NCBI GenBank assembly: GCA_036258555.1
Contig: DATADL010000325.1
Span: 1 to 6,260 of the forward strand
DNA length: 6,260 bases
Reading direction: 5' to 3'
Origin: JALZEG01 sp036258555
Lineage (GTDB): Bacteria > Actinomycetota > CADDZG01 > WHSQ01
The translations under genes and the position numbers were made by a program. Below are positions 1-6,244 of this stretch, in pieces. The notes below the pieces were generated by a model. That model saw only the letters and a program-made list of their open reading frames with translations. It was not told the DNA's origin and searched no databases. How positions within the stretch are numbered: the stretch's first letter is position 1; the number at the start of each line of letters is the position of its first letter.

Positions 1-1
1 C

Positions 2-1306
2 GGCTATGCGGAGGCCGGTCTGCAGCGCTTCCTCCGGGAGCTGAAGCTCGGCTCGTACGGGCTCGGCTCGATACTCAAGGCCGGGTGCACGACGCCTCCC
101 GTGACGCTGCCCCAGGGCCGCATCGGCGACGGCACGTACACGGCGGAGCTGACGGTGTTCGACGCCTCGACGACCCCGCAGGTCCCGCCGCCGTGGACGG
201 GCGCCGCCACGACCGCGGGTCCGTGCGGGACGGCCCGCTTCACGCCCCCCAACCCCGCGCCGAAGTCGCCGTGGACGTACGCCGTGACGTCGACGGGCCG
301 CGCCGGCAACGCGAAGCGCGTCATCCGCGCGGTCGTGACGATCTCGGCGTCCGGGCTCCCCGTCGGCGTGTTCGTCAACAAGGTCAACGCGAACGGCAAC
401 CCCAGCTTCGGCAACATCAGCCTGTTCGCCAACAGCGACGTGTACGGCCGCGAGAAGATGACCTTCACCGGCAACGACCTCCAGTACACGATCGGCGACG
501 TCTACGGCGAGACGACCCCGAACGCGTCGCTGCCGATACCCGCCGCCGTCCACACGATCGGCGCCATCTACATGAAGGCGAACGGGAAGAACACGCGCCT
601 GCACCCGCCGATCGTGAACTGCAGCGCGTCGCAGTCGCTGTGGGACGGTAGCCTCTTCGGCGGAACGATCACGTCCCAGCCGCCGGCGCCCTGCCCCCAG
701 GGTCTCTATCCGCCGCGCTCGAAGTTCACGTCGGAGGACCTGCGCAACGTCTCGGGCGGGCGGTCGAACCTGCCGCACCTGACCGAGGCGGAGTACCGGG
801 CGCTCAAGGCGACCGCACAGTCCACCGGGCTGTACTGCAGCATCGGCGCGACCGGTACCCCCGCGTGCACGATCTACGTCCCCGGGACGCAGACGCGCAC
901 GACGTACACCCTCGGCACGATCAACTCGAACCCGCTGCCGGGGTCGTACGTGGCCTACTTCGAGTACGCGCCGGGTGCGGATCCGTTCAGCCCCCAGAGG
1001 ACGATCAGCTGGAACGCCGTGGTCGGACCCTGCAGCGACGACCCCGCCCTCAACAAGTCCGCCGTGATCGTCGTGCGCAACGGGAGCATCCAGTTCCGCA
1101 GCAACAACTACATGTACGGCAACGTCGTGGTCCCGGAGGGCGCGGTAGACGTGGCCGGCGGCTACACGATCAACGGATCGGTGCTGGCGAACGACCTGAG
1201 GCTGCGCGGGAGCGGGAGCTTCCGGCTCGACGCCTGCGGCCAGCGCAACTCCCCGACCGGGTCGATGAACGTGAGCGGCGGTCGCTGGAGCGAGATCGAC
1301 CGCTAG
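2..1306 (+). CDS. PilX-like type IV pilus-associated surface protein (5' partial)
   Basis: The frame is open from the first bases to the TAG at 1304-1306, so 434 residues are visible and the N-terminus is missing. The first visible residues, GYAEAGLQRFLREL, resemble the segment just after the membrane helix of PilX N-terminal-domain proteins (consensus like YAAEAGLE). Residues about 89-115 contain TSTGRAGNAKRVIRA followed by a beta-rich stretch, also typical of PilX-like proteins. The rest is rich in Thr, Ser, Asn, Gly and Pro, as expected outside the cell, with eight cysteines (about residues 29, 75, 207, 231, 279, 289, 344, 412) that could form disulfides. Residues about 360-415 alternate short hydrophobic strands with Gly and Asn turns (GNVVVPEGAVDV, then INGSVLANDLRLRGSG), which looks like a small beta-solenoid. 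The likely role is a minor pilin or pilus-linked adhesin. Family assignment is by pattern memory; the exact function is unknown. Confidence 0.7.
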   Translation, partial: GYAEAGLQRFLRELKLGSYGLGSILKAGCTTPPVTLPQGRIGDGTYTAELTVFDASTTPQVPPPWTGAATTAGPCGTARFTPPNPAPKSPWTYAVTSTGRAGNAKRVIRAVVTISASGLPVGVFVNKVNANGNPSFGNISLFANSDVYGREKMTFTGNDLQYTIGDVYGETTPNASLPIPAAVHTIGAIYMKANGKNTRLHPPIVNCSASQSLWDGSLFGGTITSQPPAPCPQGLYPPRSKFTSEDLRNVSGGRSNLPHLTEAEYRALKATAQSTGLYCSIGATGTPACTIYVPGTQTRTTYTLGTINSNPLPGSYVAYFEYAPGADPFSPQRTISWNAVVGPCSDDPALNKSAVIVVRNGSIQFRSNNYMYGNVVVPEGAVDVAGGYTINGSVLANDLRLRGSGSFRLDACGQRNSPTGSMNVSGGRWSEIDR

Positions 1307-1308
1307 CG

Positions 1309-1326
1309 CGTCCTGTCACCGGGACG
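1309..1326. terminator. Possible hairpin between convergent genes
   Basis: In the 57-nt gap between the convergent PilX-like and HIT genes, CGTCCTG and CGGGACG can pair as a 7-bp stem (one G-T wobble) around the tetraloop TCAC. It starts 3 nt after the PilX-like stop codon. No T-run follows on either strand, so it is not a classical intrinsic terminator. It could still help terminate or protect the 3' end of the plus-strand transcript, but short GC-rich stems are common by chance in this composition. Confidence 0.3.
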
Positions 1327-1363
1327 AGCCGCTCGGTCTCGAGGCGGAGGCTCTCGTACATCC

Positions 1364-1840
1364 CTAGAGAAGCGCGTCGAAGCGAGGCTTCAGCTTCGCG
1401 GCCGTGTCGGCCAGCATCTCGGGCAGGACCTTCGTCTCGCCCACGGTCGTCATGAAGTTCGTGTCGCCCCCCCAGCGCGGGACGACGTGCACGTGGAGGT
1501 GGCCGGGGATCCCGGCGCCGGCGACCTCGCCGAGGTTCATCCCCACGTTGAACCCGTGCGCGCTCATCGCCTCTTCGACGATCCGGACGCTCTCGGCCGT
1601 CAGGTCCATCAGCTCGTGGCGCTCGTCGTCCGAGAGGTCGCAGATCCCGGCGACGTGCCGTTGCGGCGCGACCATCAGGTGCCCGGTGTTGTACGGGAAC
1701 GCGTTGAGCAGGACGAAGGCCGTGGGTCCCCGGTAGAGGACCTCGTCACCCCTGGCGAGGTGGTCGCAGAAGATGCACGCGTCGTCGCCTCCGGTGGTCG
1801 ACACGTACTGCATCCTCCAGGGGCTCCAGAGCCGCTCCAA
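1364..1840 (-). CDS. HIT-family nucleotide hydrolase/phosphorylase (Ap4A-type)
   Basis: This 158-residue protein is a histidine triad enzyme. The signature HLHVHVVPRW places the triad at His114, His116 and His118, with His116 the expected nucleophile that forms a nucleotidyl intermediate. The N-terminal block LWSPWRMQYV, a CxxC pair at Cys22 and Cys25 (possible zinc ligands), the substrate-pocket segment FVLLNAFPYNTGHLMV (42-57) and WGGDTNFM after the triad match the actinobacterial branch, whose mycobacterial thrS-linked member is known as an Ap4A phosphorylase. The likely substrate is a diadenosine polyphosphate or similar nucleotide in the cytoplasm. The start is TTG at 1838-1840, one base after the thrS stop. 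An internal ATG at 1813-1811 would delete the conserved LWSPWR block, so TTG is preferred. I see no strong Shine-Dalgarno sequence, so translation is probably coupled to thrS. Phosphorylase versus hydrolase activity cannot be decided here. Confidence 0.93.
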   Translation of the reverse strand: MERLWSPWRMQYVSTTGGDDACIFCDHLARGDEVLYRGPTAFVLLNAFPYNTGHLMVAPQRHVAGICDLSDDERHELMDLTAESVRIVEEAMSAHGFNVGMNLGEVAGAGIPGHLHVHVVPRWGGDTNFMTTVGETKVLPEMLADTAAKLKPRFDALL

Positions 1841-1841
1841 C

Positions 1842-3797
1842 TCAGATGGAGGGTTCGACGCGGCGCTCGGCGATCTCAGCCCCGAGGTCGGCCGCGAACT
1901 GCTCGACCGGGACGCCGCGGCTCTCGTCGCCGCTCCTCCGGCGCACCGAGACCGTGTCGCCCCCGGCCTCGTCGTCGCCCACGACGAGCATGTAGGGCAC
2001 CTTCTGCAGCTGCTGCCGCCGGATCTTCGCCCCCATCGTGTCGGTCGAGTCGTCCACCTCCGCGCGGGCGCCGCCGGCGCGCAGCCGCTCCGCCACCGAT
2101 TGCGCGTACGCGACGTGCCGGTCGGCGATCGGGATCAGCACCGCTTGCACGGGCGCGAGCCACGTGGGGAACGCGCCGGCGAAGTGCTCGACCAGGACGC
2201 CCGTGAAGCGCTCGATCGACCCGTACAGGGCGCGGTGGATCATCACGGGACGGATGCGTTCGCCGTGCTCGTCGATGTACTCGAGGCCGAAGCGTTCGGG
2301 CATGTTGAAGTCGACCTGGATCGTGCACACCTGCCACGAACGGCCGATCGCGTCGCGCACGTCGATGTCGATCTTCGGCCCGTAGAACGCGCCGTCGCCC
2401 TCGTCGACCGTGTAGTCGAGGCCGGCCTTCTCCAACGCCTTCGGGATCGCGTCCTCGGCGAGGTCCCACAGCTCCTGCGCCCCCACGGCCTTGTCCGGCT
2501 TCGTCGAGAACCGGACCGCGTCGGGAGCGAGCCCGACGGAGCCGTACAGCGCGCGGAAGAAGTCGATGACGCCGACCAGCTCCTCGACGACCTGGTCCGG
2601 TCTGCAGAAGATGTGCGAGTCGTCCTGGGTGAGCGCCCGCGCTCGCATGAGCCCGTGGAGGGTTCCGGAGCGCTCGTAGCGGTAGACGGTCCCGAGCTCG
2701 GAGAGCCTGATAGGCAGCTCACGGTAGGAGCGCGTCTTCGATCGGTAGACCAGGAGGTGGAAGGGACAGTTCATGGGCTTCGCGAAGTACTCGGCGCCCT
2801 CGAGCTCCATCGACGGGAACATGTTCTCCCGGTAGAAGCCGAGGTGGCCGCTCACCTCCCACAGCGTCGACTTCCCGAGGTGCGGCGTGAACACGGGGTC
2901 GTAGCCACGGTCGAGGTGCATCTGCCGCGACAGGTCCTCGAGGGTCTTGCGGACGATCGCCCCCTTCGGGTGCCAGACCGCGATGCCGGGGCCCACTTCC
3001 TCGTGCCACGAGAAGAGCTCGAGCTCGCGGCCGAGCTTGCGGTGGTCGCGCTTCTCTGCCTCTTCGAGGCGGTGCAGGTAGTCGTTCAGCGCGTCCTTCG
3101 ACTCCCAGGCCGTGCCGTAGATCCTCTGGAGCATCGGCTTGGTCTCGTCGCCGCGCCAGTAGGCGCCGGCCGTGCGCAGGAGCTTGAACGCCTTGATCCG
3201 TCCGGTGCCGGGGACGTGGGGGCCGCGGCAGAGGTCCACGAACGCCGGCTCCTCCGCGTCCGCGGCGATGTTCTCGTAGACGGAGATGACCTCGCCCTCC
3301 GCCGCCTCCTGCTGCGAGAGGTCGTCGGCCCCCGCCTTGTCGCCGACGGCCTCGATGATCTCGACCTTGTAGGGCTGGTCGGCGAACAGCTCGAGCGCTT
3401 CCTCGCGCTCGACCTCCCGCCGGACGAACCGCTGGTTCTCCTTGACGATCGCGCGCATCTCGGCCTCGATGCGGTCGAGGTCGTCGGGCGTGAACGGCCG
3501 CTCGACGTCGAAGTCGTAGTAGAAGCCGTCCTCGATCGGGGGCCCGATGGTGTACTTCGCCCCGGGGTAGACCCGCAGGACGGCCTGCGCGAGCACGTGC
3601 GCGGTCGAGTGCCGCAGGACGTAGCGGCCCTCGTCCTCGGTCGAGACGACCACCCGCGCCTCGGCCCCCTCGGGCACGACGTACGCGAGGTCGCGCTCCT
3701 TGCCGTTCACGACGAGCGCGAGGGGGCCGGGCGCGCCGGCCTCCTTCGCGAGAGCGAATCCGTCCTTGACGCCGTCCCCGACGGCCGAGTAGCTCAT
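1842..3797 (-). CDS. thrS: Threonyl-tRNA synthetase
   Basis: This cytoplasmic class II synthetase (651 residues) activates threonine with ATP and charges tRNA-Thr. In order there is an N-terminal TGS-like domain (about 1-55), an editing domain (about 60-235) with HSTAH (His63, His67) and CRGPH (Cys190, His194) that removes misattached serine, a catalytic core (about 255-540) and an anticodon-binding domain (about 546-645). The catalytic zinc ligands by family alignment are Cys344 in MNCPFH, His395 in QDDSHIF and His521 in MIHRALYGSIERF (motif 3). Motif 2 is YRYERSG at 372-378. All key residues are present and the length is normal. The TGS domain looks about ten residues shorter than in the E. 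coli enzyme. The ATG at 3797 is the only credible start; upstream in-frame codons offer no other, and no clear Shine-Dalgarno sequence is visible. It lies 36 nt after the aldolase gene and 1 nt before the HIT gene, suggesting one transcript. No T-box leader is seen in the short gap. Confidence 0.98.
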   Translation of the reverse strand: MSYSAVGDGVKDGFALAKEAGAPGPLALVVNGKERDLAYVVPEGAEARVVVSTEDEGRYVLRHSTAHVLAQAVLRVYPGAKYTIGPPIEDGFYYDFDVERPFTPDDLDRIEAEMRAIVKENQRFVRREVEREEALELFADQPYKVEIIEAVGDKAGADDLSQQEAAEGEVISVYENIAADAEEPAFVDLCRGPHVPGTGRIKAFKLLRTAGAYWRGDETKPMLQRIYGTAWESKDALNDYLHRLEEAEKRDHRKLGRELELFSWHEEVGPGIAVWHPKGAIVRKTLEDLSRQMHLDRGYDPVFTPHLGKSTLWEVSGHLGFYRENMFPSMELEGAEYFAKPMNCPFHLLVYRSKTRSYRELPIRLSELGTVYRYERSGTLHGLMRARALTQDDSHIFCRPDQVVEELVGVIDFFRALYGSVGLAPDAVRFSTKPDKAVGAQELWDLAEDAIPKALEKAGLDYTVDEGDGAFYGPKIDIDVRDAIGRSWQVCTIQVDFNMPERFGLEYIDEHGERIRPVMIHRALYGSIERFTGVLVEHFAGAFPTWLAPVQAVLIPIADRHVAYAQSVAERLRAGGARAEVDDSTDTMGAKIRRQQLQKVPYMLVVGDDEAGGDTVSVRRRSGDESRGVPVEQFAADLGAEIAERRVEPSI

Positions 3798-3799
3798 GG

Positions 3800-3816
3800 G
3801 GCCGATGCTAACGGCC
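3800..3816 (-). other. Hairpin abutting the thrS start codon
   Basis: Read on the minus strand, GGCCG and CGGCC form a perfect 5-bp GC stem around the 7-nt loop TTAGCAT, ending 2 nt before the thrS ATG. It occupies the place where a Shine-Dalgarno sequence would be expected, and none is visible in the surrounding 36-nt gap. It has no T-tract, so it does not look like a terminator for the aldolase gene. It could limit ribosome access to thrS, but a stem this short can occur by chance at this GC content. Confidence 0.3.
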
Positions 3817-3833
3817 GCATGATCGCCCCGGGT

Positions 3834-4721
3834 TCAGGCGATCGAGGCTTCGTAGATGCTCTGGATCGACGCGTCGAGGGCCGCGTCGAACTCCTCGTCG
3901 CTCTGCCCCGCCGACAGCCCCTCCGTCAGCCCGCGCGAGAAGCTCGCGACGACACCCTTGTTGCGAGCGAGCCTCCGGTTGGCCTCCTCGCGGCTGTAGC
4001 CGCCGGACAGCGCCACGACGCGCACGACGTTGGGGTGCTCCGTCAGCTTCAGGTAGAAGTTGTCCTCCTCCGGAAGCGTCAGCTTGAACATGACCTTCTC
4101 GTCCGCGCCGAGCCGGTCGAGGTGCTCGAAGATCCCGTCTCGCAGCATCGCCTCGGCCTGGGCCTTCTCGGGGCTCTTGATGTCGACCTCGGGCTCGAGG
4201 ATCGGGATCAGGCCGTGGCCGACGATCCGACGCCCGATCTCGAACTGCTGGCTCACGATCGACTCGATGCCGGCCTTGTCGGCGAGCTTCACGACCGACC
4301 TCATCTTGGTACCGAACACGCCCTTTGCGACCGCGCGCTGCAGGAGGTCGTCCAGGCCGCCGATGGGCTTCATCACCTGGACGCCGTCGCTCTCGTCCGC
4401 GAGGCCCTTGTCGACCTTCAGGAAGGGGACGACGCGCTTGACGCTCCACAGGTAGTCGGCGGACTCGCGGCCTTCGATCGTCCGGTCCATCGTGTTCTCG
4501 AACAGGATGGCGCCGATGATGCGGTCGCCGTCGAAGCTCTTGCTCGTGACGATGCGGGTCCGCATCTCGTGGATCAGCGAGAACATCTCGTCGTCGTTCG
4601 AGTAGGCGTCGCCCTCTACGCCGTAGGCCTTCAGCGCCTTCGGCGTGCTCCCCCCGCTCTGGTCGAGGGCGGCGATGAAGCCCTTCCCGGTCCGGATCTT
4701 CTGGAGCTGCTCCTCGTTCAC
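3834..4721 (-). CDS. fda: Class I fructose-bisphosphate aldolase
   Basis: The enzyme reversibly splits fructose 1,6-bisphosphate into dihydroxyacetone phosphate and glyceraldehyde 3-phosphate through a lysine Schiff base, without a metal. The 295-residue protein matches the compact bacterial class I type seen in Staphylococcus (about 296 residues). Recognisable blocks are the N-terminal GKGFIAALDQSGGSTPKALK (12-31, Asp20), VVPFLKVDKGL (97-107), FGTKMRS (136-142), PILEPEVDI (173-181, Glu176), VMFKLTLP (210-217) with Lys213 as the expected Schiff-base residue, and the phosphate-binding VVALSGGYSREEAN (235-248). The start is GTG at 4721-4719, which follows an AGGGGTG ribosome site and gives the family's normal N-terminus (NEEQLQKIRTGKGF). 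The reading frame stays open further upstream to 5033, but that extension is low-complexity, overlaps the divergent gene and has no family match. It is the first gene of a probable operon with thrS 36 nt downstream. Confidence 0.96.
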   Translation of the reverse strand: MNEEQLQKIRTGKGFIAALDQSGGSTPKALKAYGVEGDAYSNDDEMFSLIHEMRTRIVTSKSFDGDRIIGAILFENTMDRTIEGRESADYLWSVKRVVPFLKVDKGLADESDGVQVMKPIGGLDDLLQRAVAKGVFGTKMRSVVKLADKAGIESIVSQQFEIGRRIVGHGLIPILEPEVDIKSPEKAQAEAMLRDGIFEHLDRLGADEKVMFKLTLPEEDNFYLKLTEHPNVVRVVALSGGYSREEANRRLARNKGVVASFSRGLTEGLSAGQSDEEFDAALDASIQSIYEASIA

Positions 4722-4765
4722 TCGATCACCCCTGTTGCGTCGAAGTCGGCCTCCCAGAATCCCAT
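4718..4765 (-). other. Possible 15-codon leader reading frame before the aldolase gene
   Basis: On the minus strand an ATG at 4765-4763 opens a frame encoding MGFWEADFDATGVIE and ends at TGA (4720-4718). The stop overlaps the aldolase GTG start in the arrangement GTGA. The aldolase ribosome site lies inside it. This geometry is typical of translationally coupled genes, and a leader peptide could tune aldolase expression. Against it, there is no convincing Shine-Dalgarno sequence before this ATG and the frame is short enough to arise by chance. Confidence 0.2.
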
Positions 4766-4802
4766 ACCAGACCGAACGGAGCGTTGTGGTTCGATTGACG
4801 GC
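4722..4802. promoter_or_regulatory. Divergent intergenic region expected to hold two promoters
   Basis: These 81 nt separate the start codons of the minus-strand aldolase operon and the plus-strand TPR-like/MidA pair, so both promoters should lie here or extend into the flanking genes. The segment is less GC-rich than the surrounding genes. I cannot point to a convincing -35/-10 pair. TATGGG on the minus strand (4766-4761) and TTGCGT on the plus strand (4735-4740) are weak candidates only. No clear inverted-repeat operator is visible. Confidence 0.4.
4727..4733 (-). promoter_or_regulatory. Ribosome binding site of the aldolase gene
   Basis: AGGGGTG on the minus strand lies 5 nt before the GTG start at 4721. 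It is the best Shine-Dalgarno-like match seen at any start in this window, and it decides the GTG start over the longer open frame that begins at 5033. Confidence 0.65.
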
Positions 4803-5135
4803 GTGGCCGAGCACGACGACAACCCGAACGTCGAGCTGGTGAACCGGTTCCTCAGGGCGCAGAACCTCGAGCAGGTGGCGCGGGTCGACGAGGCGATCGA
4901 GCTCTACGAGACGATCCTCGCGGCGCGCTTCGACTCCGTCGGGCCCTACGACCGGCTGATCGAGATCTACTCGAACCGCGCCGCTCATCGCGACGTCGTC
5001 CGCGTCGCCGGCGCGGCGCTCGAGTCCGTCCACACCTACCCCGAGAAGAGGCAGTGGTACGAGGAGATGCGCGCGGCGGCGGAGAAAGCGGCCTCGGCCG
5101 TCCCCCGGGCCGCACCCAAGCGGCCGCAGGCTTGA
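4803..5135 (+). CDS. Small TPR-like protein of unknown function
   Basis: The 110-residue protein starts at GTG (4803) and ends at TGA (5133-5135). It has no signal peptide or membrane segment, so it is probably cytoplasmic. Residues about 11-75 form two or three predicted amphipathic helices with a TPR-like pattern: DEAIELYETILAARFDSVG (29-47), then YDRLIEIYSNRAAHRDVVRV (49-68) and AGAALESV (69-76). A third helix rich in Glu, Arg and Ala (80-99) leads to a basic, proline-containing tail (PRAAPKRPQA). That suggests a protein-protein adaptor. Its last 4 nt overlap the TTG start of the methyltransferase gene, so the two are probably co-translated. No clear Shine-Dalgarno sequence precedes the GTG, and the start is the less certain end; the frame itself stays open far upstream, antisense to the aldolase and thrS genes. 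I do not recognise a named family beyond TPR-like, and the function is unknown. Confidence 0.75.
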   Translation: MAEHDDNPNVELVNRFLRAQNLEQVARVDEAIELYETILAARFDSVGPYDRLIEIYSNRAAHRDVVRVAGAALESVHTYPEKRQWYEEMRAAAEKAASAVPRAAPKRPQA

Positions 5136-6244
5136 ACGCGCTGGAGCGCGCGCTCCACGACAGGATCGCCCGCGACGGCCCGCTCCCGTTCGGGGCGTTC
5201 ATGCAGCTGGCGCTGTACCACCCTCGCTGGGGCTACTACTCGCGCTCGGGGCCCCCGCGGACGGGATGGAAGGGCCACTTCGTGACGTCGCCCGAGCTCG
5301 ACCCCGCCTACGGATCGCTGTGGGCGACGGCGTTCGAGAAGGTGTGGGCGGCCGCGGGGTTGCCCGAGGCGTTCGACGTCGTCGAGGTCGGGCCGGGAGA
5401 AGGCGGCTTCGCGGGGTCCGTCCTGTCGTCGGTCGCCGCGCCGTTCCGGCACGCGCTGGCGTACCGGCTGGTCGAGCGGAGCCCCGAGGTCGAAGAGCGC
5501 CAGCGGACCGCGCTCGCGCGGTTCCCCGTCTCGTGGAGCGCGTCGCTCGGCGAGGTCCCGCCGGCGCCGTGCGGCGTCGTGTTCGCGAACGAGGTGCTCG
5601 ACAACCTGCCGGTCCACCTCGTGGAGCGGCGAGGCGATTCGCTGTTGGAGGTGTGCGTCGGTTCCTCGGGGGACCGGTTGGTCGAGACGCTTCGCCCGCC
5701 GGCGGGCCCCGAGCTCGAGGACTGGCTGGCGCGGGCGGGAGCCGTGGTCCCCGACGGCCACCGCTTCGAGGTCGCGATGGCGGCCGAATCGTTCGTCCGA
5801 CGCTGCGCCGGAGCCGTCGAGACGGGCGCGGTGGTGCTCGTCGACTACGGAGCCGAGTCGGCGGAGCTCGCGGAGCGCCCGCGCGGCACGCTCGTCGCTT
5901 ACGGAGAGGGCGGGCCGACCGAAGACGTCCTCGCCCGGCCGGGCGAGCAGGACGTGACCGCGCACGCGAACTGGACCGTCGTCCGGAAGACGTTCCGCTC
6001 GCTGGGATGGCGGGTGACCGGACCGCTGCCGCAGAGGGACGTGCTCCTCGGTCTGGGCGGGCGCGCTCTCGACGCGGGCCTGAGGGAGGAGCACGCCGCG
6101 GCCCTCGCCGAAGGGCGGGGTCGCGACGCGGTGCGTGCGCTGTCGCGCCGGAGCGCGCTGGGGGCCCTGCTCGACCCGGGGGGCCTGGGGGGCCTGGGAG
6201 TGATGATCGCGACGAACGGGATCCCGGCAGACAGGCTTCCGTAG
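5132..6244 (+). CDS. MidA/NDUFAF7-family SAM-dependent methyltransferase
   Basis: The 370-residue protein matches the MidA (COG1565) family in order and length. The N-terminal helix region with GPLPFGAFMQLALYHPRWGYY (from residue 16) and HFVTSPE (49-55) are family hallmarks. The Rossmann methyltransferase core has the SAM-binding VVEVGPGEGGFAGSVL (83-98), an acidic residue after strand 2 in LVERSPE (Glu115) and FANEVLDNLP (151-160). A VLVDYG strand, the HANWTVVRKTF block and a C-terminal LLDPGGLG/VMIATNG complete the fold. The mitochondrial relative NDUFAF7 methylates an arginine of complex I; bacterial substrates are mostly unknown, so arginine methylation here is only a hypothesis. The start is TTG at 5132-5134, overlapping the upstream stop as TTGA and giving the usual N-terminus. 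A GTG at 5054 would add 26 low-complexity residues inside the upstream gene. The common GDF motif reads GHF here, which I believe also occurs in actinobacterial members. Confidence 0.93.
   Translation: MNALERALHDRIARDGPLPFGAFMQLALYHPRWGYYSRSGPPRTGWKGHFVTSPELDPAYGSLWATAFEKVWAAAGLPEAFDVVEVGPGEGGFAGSVLSSVAAPFRHALAYRLVERSPEVEERQRTALARFPVSWSASLGEVPPAPCGVVFANEVLDNLPVHLVERRGDSLLEVCVGSSGDRLVETLRPPAGPELEDWLARAGAVVPDGHRFEVAMAAESFVRRCAGAVETGAVVLVDYGAESAELAERPRGTLVAYGEGGPTEDVLARPGEQDVTAHANWTVVRKTFRSLGWRVTGPLPQRDVLLGLGGRALDAGLREEHAAALAEGRGRDAVRALSRRSALGALLDPGGLGGLGVMIATNGIPADRLP
6178..6195 (+). repeat. Tandem 9-bp G-rich repeat in the methyltransferase 3' end
   Basis: GGGGGGCCT occurs twice in tandem, followed by GGG at 6196-6198, and encodes the residues GGLGGLG near the C-terminus. 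A further G5 run lies at 6160-6164. The repeat keeps the frame and the family's C-terminal pattern continues after it, so there is no sign of a frameshift. Such G-runs are prone to slippage. Confidence 0.6.

Noticed and set aside
85..651. 188-residue plus-strand frame overlapping the PilX-like gene
   Set aside because: It is a frame-shifted shadow with an Arg/Asp/His-rich composition; the other frame is open to the window edge and has pilin-like features.
1467..1473. C7 homopolymer in the HIT gene as a possible frameshift
   Set aside because: The frame reads through normally and encodes the conserved PRWGGDTNFM block, so no indel is implied.
3798..3833. T-box riboswitch or intrinsic terminator before thrS
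   Set aside because: The gap is only 36 nt, far too short for a T-box, and the one small hairpin lacks a T-run.
4722..5033. N-terminal extension of the aldolase frame by 104 residues
   Set aside because: The extension is antisense to the TPR-like gene and has no aldolase character; the GTG at 4721 has a ribosome site and gives the family's usual N-terminus.
5054..5131. Upstream GTG start for the MidA-type methyltransferase
   Set aside because: It adds 26 Gly/Arg/Pro-rich residues inside the preceding gene; the TTG at 5132 fits the family N-terminus and the 4-nt overlap.
1773..5135. 1120-residue plus-strand reading frame as one gene
   Set aside because: It runs antisense to the clear HIT, thrS and aldolase genes; only its last 110 codons (from 4803) look like a real protein.
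5036..6094. 352-residue minus-strand frame opposite the methyltransferase
   Set aside because: It has Arg-rich low-complexity composition typical of an antisense shadow, and the plus strand carries full MidA-family motifs.
6160..6198. G-quadruplex from four G-runs at the end of the methyltransferase gene
   Set aside because: The first loop would be 13 nt, too long for a confident quadruplex, and the runs are explained by Gly codons in a GC-rich gene.
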